Below are positions 1-9,015 of a stretch of 64,000 nucleotides of DNA, in pieces (within the stretch, counting starts at the first letter, position 1; every line of letters begins with the position of its first letter). Location: the NCBI GenBank assembly GCA_000242815.2, contig AHHB01000037.1, positions 62,001-126,000 of the forward strand, read 5' to 3'. Origin of the DNA: Janthinobacterium lividum PAMC 25724. Its GTDB lineage: Bacteria > Pseudomonadota > Gammaproteobacteria > Burkholderiales > Burkholderiaceae_D. Under the pieces are notes generated by a model. It was given only the letters and a program-made list of their open reading frames with translations. It did no database searches and had not been told where the DNA came from. Made by a program: the position numbers and the translations under genes.

Positions 1-1
1 C

Positions 2-559
2 TTGCAGGACATAACGATTTCCGAACTCAACGTCAATACGCCTGTGCAAGCACTGGCCAGCTTGCTGGCCCCCTTGCTGGCGGGACGCGATGCGGGTCTC
101 GTGTCAGAAGCGGGCGTGCCAGCCGTGGCCGACCCCGGCGCCGACCTGGTGCGCCTGGCGCATCAGCACGGCATTAAAGTACGCCCGCTGGTAGGCCCGT
201 CATCGATCCTGCTGGCTGTGATGGCCAGCGGCTTGAACGGCCAGAGTTTCGCCTTCAACGGCTACCTGCCCACCGATGCATCGCTGCGGGCCAAGCGCAT
301 CAAGGAACTGGAAGTGCGTTCGCGCACGGAAAAGCAGACCCAACTTTTCATCGAAACGCCCTACCGCAACGCCGCCATGCTCGAAGCGCTGGTGGCGCAA
401 TGCGCGCCGTCCACGCTGATCTGCGTCGCCACCGACCTGAGCCTGGACACGGAAAACGTGCAAACGTGGAATGGCGGGCAGTGGAAGAAACAATTGACCG
501 CCGGCAAGGCACCCGACTTCCACAAGAAACCGACCGTGTTCTTGTTGTTGGGACAGTAA
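2..559 (+). CDS. SAM-dependent methyltransferase, RsmI/tetrapyrrole-methylase fold (5' partial)
   Basis: The reading frame is already open at the window edge, so the N-terminus is missing; 185 residues remain. The segment SEAGVPAVADPG followed by VGPSS matches the RsmI-type signature (SDAG.P...DPG, then PGP) of the tetrapyrrole-methylase superfamily, whose members transfer a methyl group from S-adenosylmethionine. RsmI itself 2'-O-methylates C1402 of 16S rRNA. The protein ends at a conserved-looking KPTVFLLL segment without the extra C-terminal domain of RsmI, so it is more likely the short paralogue common in betaproteobacteria, and the substrate is uncertain. It is convergent with rlmJ. Confidence 0.8.
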   Translation: MQDITISELNVNTPVQALASLLAPLLAGRDAGLVSEAGVPAVADPGADLVRLAHQHGIKVRPLVGPSSILLAVMASGLNGQSFAFNGYLPTDASLRAKRIKELEVRSRTEKQTQLFIETPYRNAAMLEALVAQCAPSTLICVATDLSLDTENVQTWNGGQWKKQLTAGKAPDFHKKPTVFLLLGQ

Positions 560-564
560 ACGAC

Positions 565-595
565 AAACGCCACGAACATATTTGCCGTGGCGTTT
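565..595 (+). terminator. hairpin after the RsmI-like gene
   Basis: A perfect 10-bp stem, AAACGCCACG at 565-574 with CGTGGCGTTT at 586-595, has an 11-nt loop and lies 6 nt after the stop codon. The tail is only weakly T-rich (ACTTTGTT), so termination is plausible rather than certain. Confidence 0.5.
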
Positions 596-620
596 ACTTT
601 GTTCAACTACGATAGTTACG

Positions 621-738
621 ACACCTGACAAAACCGTAGCGAGCGGAAGGGAGAGGTGGCTAAGAAGCGCAACCGTACTCTAGTACGGTGAGCATCGCAG
701 GCCGCCTATACCGACGCGCAGTAGGTTTGGTCAGGCGT
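621..738. repeat. nested inverted-repeat (cruciform-like) intergenic element
   Basis: The outer arms ACACCTGACAAAACC (621-635) and GGTTTGGTCAGGCGT (724-738) are inverted complements with two mismatches. Inside, AGGTGGC (654-660) can pair with GCCGCCT (701-707), and CCGTACTCTAGTACGG (673-688) forms its own hairpin. The element fills the space between two convergent genes. It resembles a REP-like or structured intergenic repeat, but no second copy occurs in this window. Confidence 0.5.
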
Positions 739-740
739 CC

Positions 741-1658
741 TCAGACTCGACGTGTGCCGGTATTTTTCTGACCGCCCTTGCCCGTTTCCAATACAAACTT
801 CGCGCCATCGTCGCGGCCCAGCACCTTGACCAGGTAAGGCATGACTTCGCGCAACATCGGCTCGAGCGTGTACGGCGGGTTCAAAATGAACATGCCGCTG
901 CTGTGCAAGCCGAAACCATCCGGCGACGGCGTGTTGACCGTCAAGGTCACGTGCAGCCAGTCCGAGCTAGGCAATTGCTTGAGCTTATCGGCAAACTGGC
1001 GCGACTCCATGCGCTGCAGCACTGGATACCAGACGGCGTAGATGCCCGACGGGAAGCGCACCAGGGCGTCGGCCAAGGTGTCCTTGACCTTGCGGTAATC
1101 CATCTTGTCTTCGTATGGCGGGTCGATCAACACCAGCGCGCGGCGCGACGGCGGCGGCAACAGCGCTTTCAGGCTCTGGAAGCCGTCGGCCTTGGTAATC
1201 AGCACGCGCTTGCCGCGCACGCTAGGACGCTCGCCCTGGGCCAGCGCATGCGCCTCGACCTTGCGGAAGTTGTCAGCCAGAATTTTCGCGTCAGCTGGAT
1301 GCAGCTCAAACAGGCGCAAACGGTCTTGCTCGCGGCTGACCTTGTCAGCGCAGTAAGGTGAACCCGGGTAATAGCGCATCTTGCCGCTCGGATTCATTTC
1401 CTTGATCAGCTTCATGTACTCGGCCAGCGAGGCCGGCAAGTCCTTGCGATCCCACAGGGGCGCGATGCCCGTTTCATACTCGGCATTTTTCGAGGCATAG
1501 CCACCGTCGAGCGCATACACGCCCGCGCCGGAGTGGGTATCGATATAACTATAGGCGGTATCTTTTTGATTCAGATATTGCAACAACTGAATCTGCACAT
1601 AATGCTTCAACACATCGGCGTGATTACCCGCGTGAAAGGCGTGGCGGTAACTCAACAT
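741..1658 (-). CDS. rlmJ: 23S rRNA (adenine(2030)-N6)-methyltransferase RlmJ
   Basis: RlmJ methylates A2030 of 23S rRNA using S-adenosylmethionine. The chosen start gives MLSYRHAFHAGNHADVLKH, which is nearly the exact N-terminus of the family; the frame is open 44 codons further upstream, but that stretch does not look like protein. The protein has 305 residues, somewhat longer than the roughly 280 of the E. coli enzyme because of a basic C-terminal tail ending in GGQKNTGTRRV. THSGAG at 41-46 is the SAM-binding motif and DPPY at 179-182 is the catalytic N6-adenine methyltransferase motif. It converges with the RsmI-like gene and diverges from the thioredoxin-like gene. Confidence 0.95.
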   Translation of the reverse strand: MLSYRHAFHAGNHADVLKHYVQIQLLQYLNQKDTAYSYIDTHSGAGVYALDGGYASKNAEYETGIAPLWDRKDLPASLAEYMKLIKEMNPSGKMRYYPGSPYCADKVSREQDRLRLFELHPADAKILADNFRKVEAHALAQGERPSVRGKRVLITKADGFQSLKALLPPPSRRALVLIDPPYEDKMDYRKVKDTLADALVRFPSGIYAVWYPVLQRMESRQFADKLKQLPSSDWLHVTLTVNTPSPDGFGLHSSGMFILNPPYTLEPMLREVMPYLVKVLGRDDGAKFVLETGKGGQKNTGTRRV

Positions 1659-1938
1659 AAGCTGGCTAATTCCATAATAAAAATAAACAAAGGCGGGGCT
1701 GCGCTGACACCGGGCGGGGCATGAAAACAGACTGGAGGAGTCAGGCTGCGGGGCCAGGAAACAGCATGGACCAGCGTAATCAGCGCGCATTTACCAGCAT
1801 TATCCACCAGAAAGGCCTGTTACATCAAAAAACACAGCGAAACAAGCGCATGCATTCTCAAGACCAAGGGAGTCGGGCGCGGTAGAATACGCGCCTCGGG
1901 CACCCCGCGCCCATCAGCCTACTAATATAGACACTGCC
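1659..1938. promoter_or_regulatory. divergent spacer between rlmJ and the thioredoxin-like gene
   Basis: This 280-base spacer must hold promoters for both flanking genes. The one clear candidate is a TAGAAT box at 1883-1888 reading toward the thioredoxin-like gene, about 50 bases ahead of its start codon. No convincing -35 box was found, and no RNA gene or repeat is visible. Confidence 0.3.
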
Positions 1939-2367
1939 ATGCACAGCCTGACCCTCACGACCGATAACCGCGCCGACGTCGCGGCAGCCCTGGCCGGCCC
2001 GCGCTGGACGGTGGCCTGCCTGTGCGCGCTATGGTGCGGCACCTGCGGCACTTACCGCGCCACGTTCGAGGAACTGGCAGCGCGCCACCCCGATAGCGTG
2101 TTCGTCTGGATCGACATCGAAGACCAGGCCGACGTGGTGGGCGACCTCGACATCGACAACTTTCCCACCCTGCTCATACAGCACGAGGACCAAGTCGCCT
2201 TCTTCGGCACCGTGCTGCCCGACGGCGGCCTGGCACACCGCATGGTGCAGGCGCAGCAAGCCCTCAGCGGCGATGAACTGGCGGCACTCGCCAGCAGCAC
2301 ACAAGAGCGGCGCGACTGGCAGCGCGACTGCAACCTGCGTACCCTGCTGGCCGCCAGCCTGGCCTAG
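1939..2367 (+). CDS. thioredoxin-like protein
   Basis: This is a 142-residue single-domain protein with the thioredoxin fold. The redox motif is WCGTC, with cysteines at 33 and 36, and the cis-proline lies in the segment NFPTLLI at about residue 76. There is no signal peptide, so it should act in the cytoplasm as a disulfide reductase or isomerase. The CGTC centre differs from the CGPC of classical thioredoxin, and the C-terminal 35 residues form an extra, probably helical, tail. No obvious Shine-Dalgarno sequence precedes the ATG. The partner protein is unknown. Confidence 0.85.
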   Translation: MHSLTLTTDNRADVAAALAGPRWTVACLCALWCGTCGTYRATFEELAARHPDSVFVWIDIEDQADVVGDLDIDNFPTLLIQHEDQVAFFGTVLPDGGLAHRMVQAQQALSGDELAALASSTQERRDWQRDCNLRTLLAASLA

Positions 2368-2496
2368 AACACCCGAAAAAACCTGCTGCGCGCCGCCATT
2401 GGCGGCCTGCGGTGCTCACTGCGTCGCCACACAGCGAGGCCTCTGGCCACAACTGGCTGCCGCCCGCGACGCTATTGTGCGTGTTCTGCATCAACT

Positions 2497-4779
2497 TTAG
2501 CCGAGCCGTAGCGGCAAGCTGCGCAGCCGTTTCCCCGTCAAACTGAAGATGGCGTTGGCCACGGCCGGCGCAATCGGCGGCGTGCCGGGCTCGCCCACGC
2601 CTTCCGGATGCTCGGCGCTGGCGATGATGATGGTTTCCACCTCGGGCGCCTGCCCCATGCGCAGCACCGGATAGTCGTGGAAATTGCTCTGTTCCACCTT
2701 GCCATCCTTGAAGGTGATCTCGCCACCGAGCGCCGCAGACAAGCCAAACAGCACGGCCGACTCCATCTGCTGGGCAATGATGTTCGGATTGACGGCGATA
2801 CCGCAATCAATCGCGCACACCACGCGTTGCACGCGGATTTCGCCGTTTTCCACGCTGACCTGCGCCACTTGCGCGACGATGCTGCCGAACGACTGGTGCA
2901 AGGCCACGCCATGCGCATGGCCAGGCGGGGCACTGCCCGCCCTGGCCACCGCCGCATCGAGCACGGCCAAGTGGCGCGGATGCTGCAATAGCATGGCGCG
3001 GCGAAAGGCGATGCCATCGTGTCCCGCCGCGTGGGCCAGTTCATCGATAAAACTTTCCTTGAAGAAGGCATTGTGCGAATGCCCCACGGAGCGCCAGTAG
3101 CCGATGGGAACAGCGCTGTCGGCGATGACGTGGGCGATGCGCTGGTTGGCTATTTCATACGGCAGGTCGAATTCGCCCTCGACCGTGGTCTTGTCCGGCC
3201 CTGCGGCGGGCAAGCCGAAATTGCGCTGCAAGAACTGGTGCGTGATCGAGCCGCTGACGGATTGATTGTCCCAGGAAGCGATGCGGCCATGCTCGTCCAG
3301 GCGTGCCGCAAAGCGCGCCAGCGCGGCGGGACGGTACATATCATGCTGCGTGTCCTGCTCGCGCGTCCACACCAGCTGCACCGGCGCGCCATCGCACTGC
3401 AACGCGATGGCCACGGCTTGCGCCACCATGTCCACTTCCAGGCGGCGGCCGAAACCGCCACCGAGCAGCAGCACCTCGATGGCCACGTCTTTCGCATCGA
3501 CGCCGGCCACTTTCGCCGCCACGTCGACGGCGATGCCAGGCGCCTGCGTCGAGACCCATAGCATCACCTTGCCATCCTTGACCTGCGCGGTACAGTTGAC
3601 CGGTTCCATGGCGGCGTGCGCCAGGAACGGCGCACGGTACTCGGCCTTGACGCTGCGCATGCCTTGCACGGCTTTACCTTCCGCCTCGCCGCTGACGTGG
3701 TACGCATGGCCCGCGTCGTTATCTAACAGGCGGGTAAACTCGGCATACACGCCGGCGCTGGACAGGCCCGCTTGCGCAGCGGCCTTCCACTGCGTCGGCA
3801 AGGCGGCCGCCGCCTGCCTGGCGCGCCACCAGGTGTCTGCCACCACGGCGGCGCACGAGGTGACCGATGTGCTGCGCTGCATCAGGTGCGGCGTCAGGTC
3901 GAGCACCTTGCTAACGCCGGGCATGGCCAGGATGGGCGCCGCATCGAAGGCAGCGAGGGTGTCACCGAGACGCGGTGGCAGATGCAGGGCCGCGTACAAC
4001 ATGCCCGGCGGCCGCGCATCGATGCCGAAACGCGCGCTGCCATTCACTTTGGAAGGCGTATCGCGGCGCGGCGCCGGCTGGCCGATCAACTTGAAATCCT
4101 TGGGCGACTTCAGCACGGGCGTGCCTGGATCGATGGCAGCGGCCAGCTGCGCCAGGCTGGCGTAGCTGGCGCGCCGGCCGTCCGGGTGGATCACGGCGCC
4201 ATCGTGCGTGCGGCATTGCGCGGCCGGCACCTGCCACTGCGCGGCGGCAGCTTTCAGCAGCATGGCGCGCGCCGATGCGCCCGCTTCGCGCATGGGCCCC
4301 CAGCCATCCTTCACGCTCGACGAGCCACCGGTGACGATCACGCCCAGTTCGCGCGCCGCCTTCGCCACCGTCCATTGGGCCAGCGCCTTCAGGCGACCCT
4401 GGTCGTCCGGGTGGAACGGCAGGCTGTCCTTGAGCATGGCGACATTACCGAAGATTTTATCCATAGGCGCCTGGATCAGCTTCACGCTAGACAAGGGCAC
4501 GTCGAGCTCCTCGGCCACCAGCATCGGCAAGGCCGTATGCACGCCCTGCCCCATCTCGCTGCGCGGCATGGCCAGGGTCACGCTACCATCGCCAGCAATG
4601 GCCAGCCAGCCGTTCAGCGCCACGGCGCCCTCCTGGAGCGCCAGCGGCACGCTGCCCTGCAGGCGCTGGCGCGGCGGCAGCACGCCCCAGCCCAGCACCA
4701 AAGCGCCCACGCCGGCCACGCCGAGACCGAGGCCGCCGAGCAAAAAACGGCGGCGCGACGTGGTGTGTGCTGCGCTCAT
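2497..4779 (-). CDS. xanthine dehydrogenase-family molybdopterin-binding subunit (isoquinoline 1-oxidoreductase beta-like)
   Basis: This is a 760-residue molybdenum hydroxylase large subunit. A twin-arginine signal is visible at the N-terminus (SRRRFLLGGLGLG, residues 8-20), so the enzyme is exported folded to the periplasm. The C-terminal GEPG motif at 729-732 holds the catalytic glutamate typical of the family (GxGE). Start choice: ATG at 4779 follows AAGGGGAG. The family normally works with a small [2Fe-2S] subunit (IorA-like) and often a cytochrome c, and neither gene is adjacent. It lies 19 bases after the GGDEF/EAL gene on the same strand, so co-transcription is likely. The substrate cannot be deduced. 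Confidence 0.85.
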   Translation of the reverse strand: MSAAHTTSRRRFLLGGLGLGVAGVGALVLGWGVLPPRQRLQGSVPLALQEGAVALNGWLAIAGDGSVTLAMPRSEMGQGVHTALPMLVAEELDVPLSSVKLIQAPMDKIFGNVAMLKDSLPFHPDDQGRLKALAQWTVAKAARELGVIVTGGSSSVKDGWGPMREAGASARAMLLKAAAAQWQVPAAQCRTHDGAVIHPDGRRASYASLAQLAAAIDPGTPVLKSPKDFKLIGQPAPRRDTPSKVNGSARFGIDARPPGMLYAALHLPPRLGDTLAAFDAAPILAMPGVSKVLDLTPHLMQRSTSVTSCAAVVADTWWRARQAAAALPTQWKAAAQAGLSSAGVYAEFTRLLDNDAGHAYHVSGEAEGKAVQGMRSVKAEYRAPFLAHAAMEPVNCTAQVKDGKVMLWVSTQAPGIAVDVAAKVAGVDAKDVAIEVLLLGGGFGRRLEVDMVAQAVAIALQCDGAPVQLVWTREQDTQHDMYRPAALARFAARLDEHGRIASWDNQSVSGSITHQFLQRNFGLPAAGPDKTTVEGEFDLPYEIANQRIAHVIADSAVPIGYWRSVGHSHNAFFKESFIDELAHAAGHDGIAFRRAMLLQHPRHLAVLDAAVARAGSAPPGHAHGVALHQSFGSIVAQVAQVSVENGEIRVQRVVCAIDCGIAVNPNIIAQQMESAVLFGLSAALGGEITFKDGKVEQSNFHDYPVLRMGQAPEVETIIIASAEHPEGVGEPGTPPIAPAVANAIFSLTGKRLRSLPLRLG

Positions 4780-4798
4780 GGAAACTCCCCTTATCTCG

Positions 4799-7700
4799 TT
4801 AATCATCGATCCAGCACGCCAGCATATCCTGTGGCAGCACCGGGCGGCTAAACAAATAACCTTGCGCCAGCTTGCAGCCATGACGCAGCAGGAAGGCGGC
4901 CTGTTCTTGCGTTTCCACGCCCTCGGCGATCACCGACAAGTGCATGCTCTTGCCCAACTCGATGATGGCAATCGCGATCGCTTCATCGTTCACGTCCGTC
5001 GAGATATCCTTGATGAAGGAGCGGTCGATCTTCAAGGTTTGCACGGGCAACTGTTTCAGATACGCGAGCGAGGAATAGCCGGTACCGAAGTCATCGATGG
5101 CCAGACCCACGCCGATGGCATGCAAATCATTGATGAAGCCGAGCGCGTCGCCCGTGTTCATGATCACCGATTCCGTCACTTCCAGCTGCAGGCGCTGCGG
5201 CTCGAGTCCCGTTTCCTGCAAAATATCGGCCACCATGCCGGCGATGCTGCCCCGCTCGAACTGTTTCACCGACAAGTTGACGGCCATCTTCGGCACGCGC
5301 AAGCCCTGCGCCTGCCAGCGCATCATCTGGCGGCACGCTTCGTCGAGCACCCATTTGCCCAGCTGGTTGATGAAACCGCTATCCTCGGCCAGCGGGATGA
5401 AGCGCGCCGGCGGCACCAGGCCCAGTTCCGGGTGGTTCCAGCGCACCAGCGCCTCGACACCAACCAGGCGACCCGTGTCGATTTCCACCTGCGGCTGGTA
5501 ATTGAGGAACATCTCGTTTTTTTCCAGCGAGCGGCGCAAAAAGGTTTCCAGGCGCAGACGCTCGACGCCCTCGCCCGTCATCGACGGCGCATAAAAGCGG
5601 TAGCCATTGCGCCCGCGCGCCTTGGCCTGATACATGGCCACGTCGGCATTGCGGATCAGCATATTCAAGTCCAGCGCATCATCCGGATACAGGCTGATGC
5701 CCACGCTGCAGGTGATAAACAATTCATGGTCGGCCACGGTGAAGGGCTGATCGAACATGGTCATCAGCTTTTCCGCCACCTGCGTAACGCCGCACTCGCC
5801 ATCAACGCGCTCGAGCAGCACGATGAACTCGTCGCCGCCCAGGCGCGCCAGCGTATCGCTTTCACGCAGGCAGACAGCCAGCTGGCAAGCCACTTTTTGC
5901 AGCAACTCATCGCCCACATGGTGGCCCAGGGTATCGTTGACGTTCTTAAAACGGTCCAGGTCAATAAACAGCACGGCCAGTTGCTCCTGGTCGCGCGCGG
6001 CGCGCAGCAGGGCGCGCTGCAAGCGGTCGTGAAACAGCAGGCGGTTCGGCAATGCCGTCAGTGGATCGTGGTGCGCCATGTGGTCGAGCTTTTCCTGCGA
6101 CTGCTTGATCAGGGTGATATCGCTGAACACGCCCACATAATACTTGGTGTCGGCGCGCGCGTCGCGCACCGCGCTGATGGTCAGCCATTCGAGATAGACT
6201 TCACCATTCTTGCGCTGGCGCCAGATTTCGCCGCGCCAGAAACCGCTGGCCTTCAGTTCGCTCCACAGTGCCTCGTAAAACGCCGCATCATGGCGCGCCG
6301 AGCGGTTCAGCGACGAATGCCGGCCCAGCGCCTCGGCTTCGCTGTAGCCCGTGATCTGCGTAAAGGCGGGATTGACGGTGACGATGATGCCATGCGCGTC
6401 GACTACCATCACGCCGTCGGCGATGTGCTCGAGCACGGTGGCCGACAGGCGCAGCTTTTCTTCCGCTTCCTTGCGCGCCGTGATATCGGCATACACCCAG
6501 ATGCTGCCTTCGTTGGGGTGCAGCGGATCGAGCGCGCTGCCACTGACCAGCGCCCATAACAGGCTGCCGTCGCGGCGCCGGTACTGGCGCTCCTCGCTGA
6601 AATCGACGCCATTTGCCAGCACCGGATACTGGCGCTCGCCCGCCTCTTCGAAGTCAAACGACGTCATGAATACGATGGCGGTCGACTTGCCCGTCATTTC
6701 GGCATGGCCGTAGCCAAACAGCTCCTCGCAGCGGCGGTTGACGGAAACGATGCGGCGATGGCGCACGAACATCACGCCAAACATCACATTGTCGAGAATG
6801 GCGCTTTGCTGCGTCAGCAGCGCCTCGATGCGCATTTCGTGGTGCTTGCGCTGGCTGATGTCGGCAATAATGCCGTCGACCCAGACGACGCCCTGCGCGC
6901 AGGCCTGCGGCTGGCCATTCTCGGCTACCCAGCGTTCGATACCGAAAGCGTCGATGATGCGATATTCCAGCGCATACGGGCGCACCTCCTGCACCGCCTG
7001 GCGCACGGCGCGGCGGTGCGCCAGCCGCTCTTCCGGGCTGATCAGGGCGGCCCAGGCATGCGTGGTGCCGCTCATGAACTGGCGCGCCGAATAGCCGCAG
7101 ATGGCCTCGATGGCATCGCTGACGAAGTCGATCGCGCCGTCAGGCCGGTAGCGGAAAACGGCGCCCGGCACCTGCGTGACGATGGTGCGGAAACGCTCTT
7201 CACGCTGACCCACATCCTCGAATAGCTGGCCGATGGCGGCGCGCATTTGTTCGAGCTGGGCCGTCAGGCGTCCCAGCTCGTCGTTGCTGTGCGAGACCAG
7301 CGGCGTATCGAAATCGCCGTGCGACAGGCGGTCGGAAAAGCGCATCAGGCGGCGCAGGGGCCGCAACAGGCGACGGTTCAGGAACAATACGATCAGCGCC
7401 ATCGACACGGCCAGCTGCGCGCCCAGCACAAAAAGATAGGACATCTGCTTTTCGCGCAGCTCCTGCTGGCTGCGTGCATCATCCATCTCGACGACGACGT
7501 GGCCGATGCGTTCGCCGCGCACGATAATGTCGCGCTCGGCGCGGTACAGATTACCCACGGGCCGCTGCGGTGCCTGCAGGCGGATGAATTGCGCGTCGCC
7601 CAGTCCCAGCACCGTCACCAGCAGCACGGCTTGGTCGCGCATCACCGACTCGACCAGCGAATGGGCCGAGTCGGCATTCATGTTCCACAGCGACTCCTGC

Positions 7701-7915
7701 ATGCCCAGCGCCAGGATGTCGGCATTGCGCTGCAAGGCCTCATTCAGAGTGGTGCGCGCCGACTGGCGTTCATGCACGCCGACCAGCAGATAGCTGCCAA
7801 AAATGGCGGGCACGACCAGGCCGCCTAACACCACTAGCAGCAGGGCGCCATAGATCGACGAGCCGAAAAGCTGACGCAGGCTGGCGCGCAGGCGCTGGTA
7901 GGGCGAATTAAACAT
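4799..7915 (-). CDS. membrane-bound PAS-GGDEF-EAL cyclic di-GMP protein
   Basis: This 1038-residue protein has a transmembrane helix near residues 20-40, a periplasmic sensor region of about 120 residues, a second helix near 160-180, a HAMP segment, and three PAS/PAC units between about 240 and 610. A GGDEF domain (GGDEF at 693-697, preceded by an RESD inhibitory-site motif) and an EAL domain (EALVRW from 821) follow. Both motifs are intact, so diguanylate cyclase and phosphodiesterase activities are both possible. ATG at 7915 was preferred to an in-frame TTG 15 bases upstream. The molybdenum oxidoreductase gene follows directly. Confidence 0.93.
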   Translation of the reverse strand: MFNSPYQRLRASLRQLFGSSIYGALLLVVLGGLVVPAIFGSYLLVGVHERQSARTTLNEALQRNADILALGMQESLWNMNADSAHSLVESVMRDQAVLLVTVLGLGDAQFIRLQAPQRPVGNLYRAERDIIVRGERIGHVVVEMDDARSQQELREKQMSYLFVLGAQLAVSMALIVLFLNRRLLRPLRRLMRFSDRLSHGDFDTPLVSHSNDELGRLTAQLEQMRAAIGQLFEDVGQREERFRTIVTQVPGAVFRYRPDGAIDFVSDAIEAICGYSARQFMSGTTHAWAALISPEERLAHRRAVRQAVQEVRPYALEYRIIDAFGIERWVAENGQPQACAQGVVWVDGIIADISQRKHHEMRIEALLTQQSAILDNVMFGVMFVRHRRIVSVNRRCEELFGYGHAEMTGKSTAIVFMTSFDFEEAGERQYPVLANGVDFSEERQYRRRDGSLLWALVSGSALDPLHPNEGSIWVYADITARKEAEEKLRLSATVLEHIADGVMVVDAHGIIVTVNPAFTQITGYSEAEALGRHSSLNRSARHDAAFYEALWSELKASGFWRGEIWRQRKNGEVYLEWLTISAVRDARADTKYYVGVFSDITLIKQSQEKLDHMAHHDPLTALPNRLLFHDRLQRALLRAARDQEQLAVLFIDLDRFKNVNDTLGHHVGDELLQKVACQLAVCLRESDTLARLGGDEFIVLLERVDGECGVTQVAEKLMTMFDQPFTVADHELFITCSVGISLYPDDALDLNMLIRNADVAMYQAKARGRNGYRFYAPSMTGEGVERLRLETFLRRSLEKNEMFLNYQPQVEIDTGRLVGVEALVRWNHPELGLVPPARFIPLAEDSGFINQLGKWVLDEACRQMMRWQAQGLRVPKMAVNLSVKQFERGSIAGMVADILQETGLEPQRLQLEVTESVIMNTGDALGFINDLHAIGVGLAIDDFGTGYSSLAYLKQLPVQTLKIDRSFIKDISTDVNDEAIAIAIIELGKSMHLSVIAEGVETQEQAAFLLRHGCKLAQGYLFSRPVLPQDMLACWIDD

Positions 7916-8176
7916 GCGGCAATAGGGCAACAGACATCAGGCAGGCAATCATGGAACGTTACAAGGGCATTCGGGTGATACGGCAGGAAGAAACTTTTTC
8001 AGCGCCAATTATGCATGGAAAAAGCGGGAAAAGTCACCAATAAACACGCACCAACGCCGACCTCAGGCCATATACATGGGACTGAAAAACCACACCTGGG
8101 CTGGCGCGTCCGGCCAGCGCCAGCAGAAAAACGCGCCGCTTGCTATCATCGCCCCACTTTACCTAGAGGAACCACC

Positions 8177-8683
8177 ATGACCTTCTCCATCTACTCCGCG
8201 TCGATCCCCGTCTTCAAACAGATCCTGGGCAGCCTGGCCGCCATCCTGGACAAGGCGGAAACGCACGCGCAAGACAAGAAAATCGACCCGAACGCCCTGC
8301 TGCAATTCCGCTTGTTCCCGGACATGCTGCCGTTCGTGCGCCAGGTGCAGATCGCCACCGACTTCGCCAAGGGCTGCGGCGCGCGCCTGGCCGGCGTGGC
8401 CGTGCCAGCGTATGAAGACAGCGAACAAAGCTTTGCCGAGCTGAAGGCGCGCATCGTGAAAACCATCGCCTTCCTGGAAAGCCTGCCGCAAGCGGACATC
8501 GACGGCAGCGAAACACGCGCCATCACCACCGGTAGCGGCGAAAAAACCAAGCACTTCACGGGCCAGACCTATCTGTTCCACTACGCACTGCCGCATTTCT
8601 TCTTCCACGCGACGACGGCGTACGACATCCTGCGCCATAACGGCATTGAAGTCGGTAAAAAAGACTTTATCGGCAGTTATTAA
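8177..8683 (+). CDS. DUF1993 domain-containing protein
   Basis: This 168-residue soluble protein matches the DUF1993 family: an N-terminal YSASIPVFKQIL segment, a central FPDMLPFVRQVQIA segment and the C-terminal HYALPHFFFHATTAYDILRH. The family belongs to the DinB/YfiT-like four-helix bundle superfamily by fold, and its biochemical role is not known. AGAGGA at 8165-8170 sits at good distance from the ATG, which settles the start although the frame is open upstream. It is convergent with the DUF1289 gene, with a hairpin repeat in between. Confidence 0.9.
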   Translation: MTFSIYSASIPVFKQILGSLAAILDKAETHAQDKKIDPNALLQFRLFPDMLPFVRQVQIATDFAKGCGARLAGVAVPAYEDSEQSFAELKARIVKTIAFLESLPQADIDGSETRAITTGSGEKTKHFTGQTYLFHYALPHFFFHATTAYDILRHNGIEVGKKDFIGSY

Positions 8684-8703
8684 TAGTTGACGCTGAAAGA
8701 TCT

Positions 8704-8767
8704 GGGGTCAGACCCTCGCGCACGCTAGCGCTGAGCTCTGCGTTAGCGTCCTTGGGGGTCTGACCCC
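8704..8767. repeat. GGGGTC/GACCCC palindromic intergenic repeat
   Basis: GGGGTCAGACCC (8704-8715) pairs with GGGTCTGACCCC (8756-8767), and an inner stem pairs ACGCTAGCGC (8722-8731) with GCGTTAGCGT (8740-8749). A shorter echo, GGGGGTCTGCCCCC, follows at about 8776-8789 between two GGCAGTT direct repeats. The element occupies the gap between convergent genes and has relatives near 39953, 52045, 58198 and 60359. Confidence 0.7.
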
Positions 8768-8817
8768 GGCAGTTAGGGGGTCTGCCCCCGGCAGTTCAGC
8801 AGTTGCTGCTGGCTAAG

Positions 8818-9015
8818 CTACGTATTGCGGCGCGGATACCCTTGAGAAAGAATCCGCACCCACACCACTTCCTTCTCTGCATCCGTCATCGACACCCAGT
8901 GGGCCACTTCCACCACACTGCGCCCGCAGCCGCGGCAAATTTCGTCGAACGTCGTCGAGCAGACAGCCACGCAGGGCGTATCGGCACGGGGAGGTAATTG
9001 CTTGTCCGCCATCAT
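8818..9015 (-). CDS. DUF1289 domain-containing protein
   Basis: This 65-residue protein has the cysteine pattern of the DUF1289 family: CVAVC near residues 15-19, then CRGCGR in the segment EICRGCGRSV. The four cysteines suggest a metal-binding site, but the function is unknown. The ATG overlaps the stop of the upstream DUF1415 gene in an ATGA arrangement, so the two are translationally coupled. A second ATG one codon later is equally possible as the start. Confidence 0.88.
   Translation of the reverse strand: MMADKQLPPRADTPCVAVCSTTFDEICRGCGRSVVEVAHWVSMTDAEKEVVWVRILSQGYPRRNT

Noticed and set aside
4208-6559. 783-codon plus-strand open frame
   Set aside because: It runs antisense through two clear genes (molybdenum subunit and GGDEF/EAL). 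Its His/Gln/Arg-rich product has no protein-like features. Such long shadows are normal in this GC-rich DNA.
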